This document shows, one piece after another, positions 1-8,783 of a stretch of DNA of 64,000 nucleotides (positions are counted from its first letter, which is position 1; each line of letters begins with the position of its first letter). Under the pieces are notes generated by a model. The model saw only the letters and a program-made list of their open reading frames with translations, ran no database searches and was not told where the DNA came from. Source of the stretch: Ostrinia nubilalis (Eukaryota > Arthropoda > Insecta > Lepidoptera > Crambidae); NCBI RefSeq assembly GCF_963855985.1, contig NC_087118.1, forward strand, positions 7,874,001 to 7,938,000, read 5' to 3'. The position numbers and the translations under genes were made by a program.

Positions 1-377
1 TCTGCTGCTGAGCCCCACAGTAAAAGACCATAAGACATAATACTATGAAAATAACTAAAATATACAAGCCTTGCTGTTTCAACATCAGTCAAGTTTCTGA
101 TCTTTCTCACCGCAAAGGCAGCTGAACTAAGTCTTCCCGCCAAGGCAGCAATATGGGGGCCCCATTGTAATTTACAGTCTAGGGTAATACCTAGAAAGAC
201 AGTAGAGTTTATCAGTTCAATGCGTTCATTATTTACTGTAATATTAGTATTAACTTGTTTGACATTAGGCATAGTGAATTTTAAACATTTGGTTTTTTTT
301 GCGTTTAATAGCAAATTATTAGTTGTAAACCAGTCTAATACTTTGGAAAGAGCATTATTCACGTCGTCAAATATTTC
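1..377 (-). mobile_element. Jockey-like LINE, RT C-terminal segment (runs off the window)
   Basis: Minus-strand translation gives FDDVNNALSKVLDWFTTNN, AKKTKCLKFTMPNVK, INSTVFLGITLDCKLQWG and SYFHSIMSYGLLLWG. These line up segment by segment with the ORF at 37908-39527, with scattered substitutions. This is the part of the RT domain after the catalytic YADD block, and it continues beyond position 1. The family assignment rests on similarity to the second copy in this window. Confidence 0.75.
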
Positions 378-3086
378 CTGAACCTTGCTGCCCCATCGGC
401 CGTCAGTTCTGCGTACTATGTGCCCAGCCCACTGCCACTTCAGCTTGCTGATCCGTCGGGCTATGTCAGCGACTTTAGTTCGTTTACGGATCTCCTCATT
501 TCTGATTCGATCTCGTAAAGAAACACCGAGCATAGCCCTCTCCATAGCACGCTGTGCAACTTTGAGCTTCTGTATAAGGCCTATAGTGAGGGGCCACGTT
601 TCCGAGCCATAAGTCATCACAGGTAACACACATTGGTTGTAGACTTTCGTCTTCAGGCACTGGGGTATTTTGGACGAAAAGATGTTGCGTAGTTTCCCGA
701 ACGCTGCCCAGCCGAGTTGGATTCGACGATTGACCTCCTTCTCGAAATTGGACCTACCTAGCTGGATCGTTTGTCCGAGGTAGACATACTTGTCAACAAT
801 CTCAAGAATCGAGCTCCCAACCGACACCGGGTAGGGCGCAACATGGACGTTCGACATAAGCTTCGTTTTGTCCATGTTCATCCGAAGGCCTACCTGTTGG
901 GAAACTCGATTAAGGTCTTCGAGCATGGTGCCGAGGTCCTCCAGCGATTCTGCCATGACCACGATATCGTCGGCAAACCGAAGGTGAGTGATGTACTCGC
1001 CGTTAACGTTTATGCCGTATCCTTTCCATTCCAGGAGTTTGAAAGCGTCTTCCAATGCCGCGGTGAAGAGTTTCGGAGATATAACATCTCCCTGTCTTAC
1101 GCCTCGCTGTAGAGGAATCGCCCTCACGCTTTGCTCCTGTACTCGGACCGACATGGTGGCGTTTTTGTACAAGCACTTTAGTACCTCGATGTACCGATAG
1201 TCGATACGGCACCGCTGGAGAGACTGCAGCACTGCCCACGTCTCAATCGAATCAAAGGCCTTCTCATAGTCCACGAACGCCAAGCATAGTGGCAAGTTAT
1301 ACTCCTCAGTCTTCTGTATAACCTGCCGCAGCGTATGGATGTGGTCTATGGTACTATAACCTTTCCGGAAACCGGCTTGTTCGGGAGGCTGGAAGTCATC
1401 GAACCTACGTGCGAGACGATTCGTGATGACTCTCGAAAACAGCTTGTAAACATGGCTCAGAAGCGAGATGGGTCTGTAATTCTTCAGTAAGGTGTTATCT
1501 CCTTTCTTGAAGAAAAGCACCACCACGCTTCTGTTCCATGCCTCTGGCGTTATTCCATCGAGTAAAACGGAGTTAAAGAGCCTCTGAAGGACCTTCAGTA
1601 TCGGTGTACCACCCGCGTTCAGAAGCTCCGAGGTTATTCCGTCATCACCCGGTGCCTTGTTGTTCTTAAGTTGTTTGAGAGCCATCCTAATCTCGTATAG
1701 GCTGATATCCGGGATATCCTCGGTATAGTGTCGGGTTAGCTTAGCTCTTGGATCTGTGGCTGAGCTATCAACAGGTTTGGTGACCGAGGTATATAACTGT
1801 CCATAAAACCTTTCGATCTCACCCAGAACCTCGGCTTTTGTTGACGTTACACTACCGTCTGCCGTCTTCAGCTTCGTCAGCTGGCTTTGCCCAATAGAAT
1901 TGTCTCTTGCAAACACTTTGGAGCCTTGGTTCCGCTCTATCGCCTCTTTAATACTATTAGTAATAAAGTTGCAAACATCATGTCGCAAGGACTTCCATAT
2001 CTGTCTATTGAGCTGCCGATATGCCTTAGCGTCAACGGAGGTCTGCAGTGTCATTGAACGTCTTTCAACCATGAGTTTGAGGGTACGGTCGGATAGTTTT
2101 TGCGGTTTATTTTTACGTCGTGGTCTAAAAAATTTCGACCCGACCGCTTGGACAGTTTCTACGAACCTGTTATTTATCTCGTCCACTGACTCGCAATTTT
2201 CCAGGCATGCAAAGCGATTCGACAACTCGAGCTGAAAGCTCTCGGGGCAGTGAATATGAGCATTAGAGGGGCGGAGCGTAGACTTCATCAAACGGGACCT
2301 CTCCAGCTTGACGTTAATGTTTAGTATGCCTCTGACTATCCGGTGATCACTACCGGTTTTCACCCTGTTGATCACGGAGACATCGCTAAACATTCGTCGC
2401 TTTGTGGTCATAATGAAGTCGATCTCATTTCTCGTGGAACCATCGGGACTCATCCAGGTCCACTTCCTGTGAGGCGGCTTCTGAAAGAAGGAGTTCATCG
2501 CATAGAGATTCTCCTTTTCCAGGAACTCGGCCAGCCTCTGTCCCCTGGGGTTCCGTCGCCCATATCCATATTGCCCCACTCTCAGCTCATCATCACCTCG
2601 CATGCCCAGTTTAGCGTTGAAGTCCCCCATAACAACATTGAAGTGGGTTTTAGTTGCATGTATGGCCCTACTTATGTCCTCATACATAGCTTCCACTTCT
2701 TCATCTGGGTGTGTAGAGGTCGGTGCGTATACCTGGATTACCTTCAACGAGTACCTTTTGGATACTCTGAGTATCAGGTATGCAACCCTGCTCGACACAC
2801 TTCCGATGGTAATGATGTTGTTAATGAGGGACTTGTGGACGAGAAACCCGACACCACCTTGGGACAGTTGTTCGCCCTTCCGGTAGTAAAGCAGGTTGCC
2901 GGATTTCAGGGTTATCGTGTCCTCGCCCTCTCGTCGGACTTCCGATAGCCCTATAATACTCCATCGCAACCTACTTAATTCATCTTCCAGCTCTATAATC
3001 TTTTCGTCGGACCTCAGGGTGCGGATGTTGTGTGTTACGAGGGCCAGTTGTCGTTTGTGGTGGTAGCTATTCCTCCTCCGGGGATT
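1..3086 (-). CDS. Chimeric LINE ORF: RTE-clade endonuclease-RT fused in frame to Jockey-like C-terminus (partial)
   Basis: Read on the minus strand, one frame stays open from just below a TAG at 3087-3089 to the left edge, about 1,028 codons, so the stop lies outside the window. There is no ATG near the 5' end (first Met near 2705). In order it shows an apurinic-type endonuclease (GLSEVRREGEDT; VVMGDFNAKLG; later GSDHRIV), an RT with NYRPISLLSHVYK, FVDYEKAFDSIETW, RGVRQGDVISPKLF and LRFADDIVV, and the RTE-type tail motif WQWAGHIVRRTDGRWG. At about position 377 the sequence changes, without losing frame, into FDDVNNALSKVLDWF and LQWGPHIAALAGRLSSAAFA, which match the LINE at 37908-39527 rather than RTE. 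RTE proteins nick DNA and reverse-transcribe their own RNA. Seen: open frame and motifs. Inferred: clade and the fusion origin. Confidence 0.85.
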
Positions 3087-3369
3087 CTAAGCACCCCCCG
3101 CCCCGTCGTCACCCCAACCGCTACCGTAGTCAGGAACAACAGGGCTGCCGGAGACTGGGGGCCTGGTTTTAGCTCTGCCGTTCATCAGGGGGGGGGGAGT
3201 TGCCAGTACTCGCCACGCTTGGCAGGCGGGTTGGCGAGCGCAGTTTTTTATAAGGTTTCGCACCTAGACGCTGCTGCCCATCTCGTGCTACAGGATTTAG
3301 TCGCCTCTTACGACACGCCTCCTGTTGGCGGTGGGGAATGGTATTCTTTACGGCCGTCCCCACACGGCA
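378..3369 (-). mobile_element. RTE-clade LINE, 3' end replaced at the chimeric junction
   Basis: The 5' end of the element is at about 3369 (minus-strand start GTGCCGTGTGGGGACGG, which I recognise as the usual start of lepidopteran RTE elements), directly against the repeat beginning at 3370. Positions 3087-3369 form the 5' untranslated part and include a G10 run at 3186-3197. The body is the endonuclease-RT open frame. The element lacks its normal C-terminal end and 3' UTR: after GRWGSKV the sequence is that of another LINE. Losing the 3' end while keeping the 5' end is the opposite of ordinary LINE truncation. Confidence 0.8.
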
Positions 3370-5120
3370 CATTTTTAGGGTTCCGTACCTCAAAAGGAAA
3401 AAACGGAACCCTTATAGGATCACTTTGTTGTCCGTTTGTCTGTCTGTCAAGACCCTTTATCTCAAGAACGCGTGGACATATCAAGCTGAAATTCACATGA
3501 AATACTCAGGTCTATTGTCCCTTTAAGCTGTGAAAATATCAAACTTCTAAGCCAAGCTAATCAAAAGATACAGCCGATTATGTCGATATTTTCAACAAAT
3601 TTTCGACACTCGCAAAGGAATCAAAACCTACAGGATACTTCCCGTAAACTCAGAATCTTGAAATTTGGCATGAAGCATTGTCATATAATGCAAATATAGG
3701 AAAAATTTCGAAAATCACATTTTTTTAGTTATACAGTGTGTCCGGGCATGTAGTGATCAAACTTTATGAGCCAAATCTAGGGACAATTTTATCGATAAAA
3801 ATACTTCAAATTTGGGGCTTGACCCATTTATCGCAAAATTACAAGGATTTAAGTTTTTAATTTTTAGTTTTCACCTCTTCCTTCAAAAACAAGTGAAAGT
3901 GTGGGTAGCTTAACATTAATAAGCAAATATTTTATATCATGCGATAGCCAATAAAATTATCTATTAGCAAAAGTAGAAAACAGATACAAGTTTCATACAT
4001 TTTAAGGGAGTAAGATTGGATTTAATTAGAAAAAAACATGACTTTTTTCACTTCTTTTTCAGTTATTTTCCAACACAAGAAAAACCAGGTCGTTAAGTTA
4101 TGTTTTATTTGCATTGTATTATTAGTATTTGAGCTATTCTACAAAACGAATGTAAATTTATTAATCTACGTCTATTAGTTTCGACGTAATTGTTGAACAA
4201 AGATACCCCTTCCCGGCGGTTTCCATAGTAATCGGAATAGGTTGTGTGATTCTTTCAGGCAGTGCATTTTCGCATGTCGCGTGCACTTGTTTTTGCAGGA
4301 AGAGGTGAAAACTAAAAATTAAAAACTTAAATCCTCGTAATTTTGCGAGAAATGGGTCAAGCCCCAAATTTGAAGTATTTTCATCGATAAAATTGTCCAT
4401 AGATTATGCCCTTAAAGTTTGATCACTACAAGCCCGGACACACTGTATAATATAATAAAAATGTTTTAATAAAATGAAACTTACTACCTTATTCCTCACG
4501 AACGAATAAAGGTATCAAATTGAAATTTATACCAAATACCTAAGTCTATTGTCCCTTTAAGCAGTGAAAAAATCAAACTTCTAAGTTAACGCGATCAAAA
4601 GATACAGCAGTTTATACCGACACCTTAGACGAATTTCCGTCACACGCTAGGAAATCAAAACCTACAAGGTACTTCCTGTGAACTCAGAATCTTGAAATTC
4701 GGCACGAAGCAACGTTATGTAGTACAGATAAAGGAAAAATTGCGAAAATGATAAATTTGAAGTTACATAAAATATTAAAATATTATTTTTACTTACATGA
4801 CAAAATATTTTTTTAATAATTATAAACTTACTACCTACCCTTTTTCACATGAACGCGTAGAGATATTAAAGTTGAAATTCATATCAAACACTTCTTAAAT
4901 CTAATTGCCTCTAAAAAATTCAAAACGCTGAGGTAGGTACCTACCTATAATCATACCGCATATTTTGAAATTCGCCACTACTCGCAACGGAATCAAAACT
5001 TAAAGACTACTACGATATCTAGTAAGTAATTTGATTTAATACGTCATAAATTGTAAACCGCTACGTTTGTACGGCGGAACCCTCGGTGTGCGAGTCCGAC
5101 TCGCACTTGGCCGGTTTTTA
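3370..5120 (-). repeat. Lepidopteran CCGGCC-type interspersed repeat, copy 1
   Basis: On the minus strand this begins AAAAACCGGCCAAGTGCGAG near 5117 and ends with GAGGTACGGAACCCTAAAAA near 3370, a repeat very widespread in moths and butterflies. Its transposon class is not clear to me. It holds internal near-duplicated modules: the stretch around TTAAAGGGACAATAGAC occurs at about 3525 and again at about 4555. A 716-bp MITE interrupts it at 3732. No coding potential. Positions 5121-5234 next to it are plain AT-rich sequence in which I see nothing. Confidence 0.8.
3732..4447. mobile_element. MITE with long terminal inverted repeats, TA target duplication
   Basis: The ends read TACAGTGTGTCCGGGC and GCCCGGACACACTGTA, flanked by TA on both sides as in Tc1/mariner-type insertions. 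The inverted similarity runs far inward: the stretch from the tip to the AGGAAGAGGTGAAAAC segment is repeated in reverse near 4290-4446, giving arms of roughly 155-170 bp with a few mismatches. The 400-bp centre has no gene. It is inserted in the CCGGCC-type repeat, whose sequence resumes on both sides. Confidence 0.8.
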
Positions 5121-5880
5121 ATAAATAATACTGCAGCTTCATCTTGTTTAATATGATCTGCAACCAAATACGTGCAAATACGCTAACGTAAGTTGTGAAC
5201 TCAACAATATGATAACTATTGTTTATAATAAATATACAGGGTGTTTCTTGTAAGGTGTCAAGCCGAAGGCAGGTGATAGGTGAGGACTAGACCTATCGAT
5301 TTTACCCCCATGTATGTTCTACGATTTTTCATAGTTTAGAAGTTATCGTTAATTTTGTGATTTTTTCAAATTGTATGACCCAGTAGGCTTTAAATTTTTT
5401 TATCTTTTTTTTGGGTCGACTTTTCTCAGATTTCTTTTTTTTGACAGATTCCCTATTAATTGCAGATTTTTGAAAAAAATAATCAACTTCCTATCTTTGA
5501 TGCAAGATACAAAATTTTTGCTAGAAACATAAAAAATATGCTTTTAGCGGAACATTCTAAAATTTTCAACTTAAAGGTTTGAAAAAAAAAAGAACTTCCG
5601 TAGGTCCAAAATAATTTTAAAAACTGCGCAGTTTTATGAACTTTTATAATAACACAAAAAAACATGTACTTAATAGGCCATTATTTTCTGTAATCGCTCC
5701 ACTCAAGTGGCAAGTTGGAGATTCCGTTACATGTTTTTGACTTTCTTAGGACTAAGTAATGTTTGCAATCCCTTAAGTTTACGTTATGTAGAACACATTT
5801 AGAGACAATATCTGAAAAGAACATTTTTTATCCACAACGAGGAAGCTCTTGCCCTTCATCTGGTATACAATAGGGAATAC

Positions 5881-6035
<155 letters not shown>

Positions 6036-6147
6036 TCCCTTTCTCTCACACTCTAATATGTAGGTATATCGAATTTAATCGTAAAATAACAACCACCACT
6101 GTGGTCTAGTGGTAAGGCCACCTATTTGGGTCATTCCACAAAAATAT

Positions 6148-7371
6148 GTCAACTCTTGGTCCGCGCCACATTTCACATGGAATATTTGTTAATATTTTAT
6201 TCCAAAATGGTTAAATAACAGCTCGCAATGTGTTTTATTCATCACCCATTTATATTTTTCAAAACTTATTTTCAAACATCTTAAATTCCTTTTAAATGAC
6301 CCAAATCGTCATTCCCTAGGCATGTCCGTACTCCAAAAGTTTGTATTTTGGAACCCATATTAACAGAAACATCAATTTCATCCTTTGTTTTAAGTAACGA
6401 ATAATCTATTTAAACGTATTTTACACCAAATTCTATTAATATTAAGCAGTTTCAATAAACAATAATTTGATTTTCTTTAGTTGAAAAAGAGTCCACAGCT
6501 TTTAGCGTCATTCCCTCGCCACGCACTGATTTTATAATTTTGCGCTTTTTTATGTATTTAGAGTGAATAACATTTAGTTGAGTTTAAAGTACGATACGAA
6601 GTTATCCTCAGACCATACTGGCTTTGCGGCAGCCGTTTTTTGAATTAGTGCAAATGTGCTAGTTGTTGCGGAAACATGTGTTGATCCAGTCACTTCGTCA
6701 GTCCCTAGTTGAGTAGCTTTATTGATTACAATAGGAAATTGTATATAATTTAATGGTATTTACGTGTGGTTTTTCGGCTATTTTCGGCACATCGTATGAA
6801 GCATCTTATATTATAAAGTTAATCTGCATTTGTGTTAAGTTTTACTCCAAATCGTCAGTCCCTAGACCGTCAGGCCCTAGCTTTAAACGGCGCTAGGTAC
6901 TAAGTTACTAGTTAGGGAATGACATTTTTTATATAGTGATAATAACAAAACAACTACATGAAGTATATTAACTTATCTATAAATGTTAAGGTTATAAGTT
7001 TTATACTTTATTAAAAGTCATATAGGAGTAATGTAGTATGAAAAAATTGAAAATTATAATTTCTCCTAAAATAAAGCATAAAGTGACTGGCCCTTTTAGA
7101 CATAACATAATTAATAAATAAACTATAATTTACACTAATAAAGTATTCAAAAGCATCTTAAAAAAGTTTGGGACAAAATGACGTCATTCGCGCGCGCGTC
7201 GTCATCCGCATCGCCTGCGTGCAAGCGCTTCCCGCGTACGAGTTGTCTCTCAGTGTGCGTGTATTCGAACCGGTCGGCTTCGCGGCAGAACGACGACGCA
7301 GCGCTTTAGCGACTTGTGTATTTGGCACAGAGTAATAACTAGTATAGAGGCGACTGCGTGCTGTTGCTACC
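6148..7371 (+). other. LINE 5' region with repeated GTCAKTCCCTAG motif
   Basis: About 1.2 kb without a gene between the left inverted arm and the LINE coding region. It holds repeats of CGTCATTCCCTAG or CGTCAGTCCCTAG at about 6307, 6507 (ending CG), 6696, 6853 and 6868 (GTCAGGCCCTAG), and an inverted version near 6912 (TTAGGGAATGAC). From 7170 to 7370 it becomes CpG-rich with CGCGCG runs. The simplest reading is the LINE 5' UTR with an internal promoter. The spaced motif could be a protein-binding array. Confidence 0.45.
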
Positions 7372-7452
7372 ATGGACAACCTTAACATCAACTTCTGCCA
7401 AAAGGATCAATCAGACGATAGTGAGGGTCCGCTCAGATCTGGTGACATATGA
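7372..7452 (+). CDS. Short upstream ORF overlapping the ORF1 start (ATGA)
   Basis: ATG at 7372 (context CTACCATGG) opens a 26-codon frame ending in TGA at 7450-7452. The ORF1 ATG at 7449 overlaps this stop as ATGA. The peptide starts MDNLNINFCQKDQSDDSEG. The arrangement fits termination-reinitiation. Alternatively, this is the true N-terminus of ORF1 cut off by a small frameshift. Confidence 0.45.
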   Translation: MDNLNINFCQKDQSDDSEGPLRSGDI

Positions 7453-8303
7453 GCGTGGACGAAAACCATGATACGGTGCCACCTCCATCATTTGTGACAC
7501 TTCGTAAAACAGCCTCAAGTACCATAGATCCAGACTTCAGGAATGAACTTCAATCTTTCCAAAATAAAATTCTCAGCATGATGGAGGGTTACTTTTCACG
7601 ACAGGACGAAAAGATCTCCAAACTGGTAAAGGATACTGAGGATGTCAAGACCTCAATAGGAGTTATGAGTGACATATTTGATGAGTTGAAAAGGAAAGTT
7701 GAGGATGTTGACCATCGATTGAGCGAGCTGGAGAAAAAGACAAGTACTATATCATCAGAGACAGATCATAAGGAAATTGGTGAGCTACAGGCAAGGCTGG
7801 ATTACATGGAACAAATATCGAGAAGTTGTAATGCCGAAATCAGTAATGTTCCGGAAAGGCGTGGCGAGAACTTGCTAAATGTAGTACATAATATAGCCAG
7901 TATTATAAAACAGCCAGTGACTTCACAAGACATTGTCGCAGTTCATCGAGTACAACAAATGAATCCGACCAGCTCACGACCGAAGAATATAATTATTAGA
8001 TTCTCAAGTCAAATATCGCGTGACAACTTTATATCGGCAGCACGCCTGAAGAAAAATATTACTTCTGAACAACTTAAAATAGAGGGAACGTCTCATAAGA
8101 TCTACATCAACGAGCATCTAACGTTAAATAACAAAAAGTTATTTCGTCGAGCAAGAGATGCAGTCAGACAACATGGATGGAGATTCATCTGGGTCAAACA
8201 TGGAAACATCTTTGTTCGTGCAAAGGACACTTCTCCTGCGTTTACTATACGTTCTGAAAAAGATATACTTAAAATTAAACCACTTGATGTTGCTGAAACA
8301 TAG
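7449..8303 (+). CDS. LINE ORF1 protein, coiled coil plus nucleic-acid-binding domain
   Basis: A 284-codon intact frame. Residues about 30-120 are rich in heptad-spaced hydrophobics (ELQSFQNKILSMMEGYF; DIFDELKRKVEDVDHRLSEL), a predicted coiled coil for trimerisation. The following part (NVPERRGENLLNVVHNIASI; NIIIRFSSQISRDNF; IYINEHLTLNNKKLFRRARD) has the organisation of L1-type ORF1 proteins: an RRM-like fold followed by a C-terminal RNA-binding segment. Its likely role is coating LINE RNA as a nucleic-acid chaperone. It lies 480 bp upstream of ORF2 and there is no zinc knuckle. The stop TAG at 8301 is clean. Function is inferred from layout and fold pattern. Confidence 0.8.
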   Translation: MSVDENHDTVPPPSFVTLRKTASSTIDPDFRNELQSFQNKILSMMEGYFSRQDEKISKLVKDTEDVKTSIGVMSDIFDELKRKVEDVDHRLSELEKKTSTISSETDHKEIGELQARLDYMEQISRSCNAEISNVPERRGENLLNVVHNIASIIKQPVTSQDIVAVHRVQQMNPTSSRPKNIIIRFSSQISRDNFISAARLKKNITSEQLKIEGTSHKIYINEHLTLNNKKLFRRARDAVRQHGWRFIWVKHGNIFVRAKDTSPAFTIRSEKDILKIKPLDVAET

Positions 8304-8783
8304 TCTAGATTTTCATATTTATTTTTTGTTTGGTTTGGTTCTGAGCGGTTTTATCGGAGAAGCTGATATTTGTCAACTTTCTGTACGTGATTGTGAGATT
8401 ATGAGCATAATGTTTACTATTTGTGATTGTTGGCAGTGCGCGTTCTCAAGCGTGCATTACTCTGTGTCCTCGCTTGGATACTTACGTGCCGTGTATCCCG
8501 GCGCAGTAATGTTTGCTACCTGCCTTCGGAAACTATTTAAAAAATATCATAATATTAATAGTCTTATTTACTGTTTATATGGTTATATGCGACGCTTTGT
8601 GATAATTTGTGAGTGTAATACTACGAGTACAATGATGATGTATGATAAAACATTCATTTGCCGATTCGATGGTAATGTATTATTTAAATTGTAATAATTG
8701 TCACTTCATTGACATACTAAGTAAAAAACTATCGCCTTTAAATTTTTTTATTAGCTTGGTAACAATTACTTATTTGTTTTTTA

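Noticed and set aside
385..2948. Several plus-strand frames (385-612, 771-1112, 1900-2235, 2343-2948)
   Set aside because: They are antisense to the RTE coding frame, which carries all recognisable motifs on the minus strand.
8158..8694. 178-codon plus frame overlapping the end of LINE ORF1
   Set aside because: Half overlaps ORF1 in another frame; no domain and no motif.
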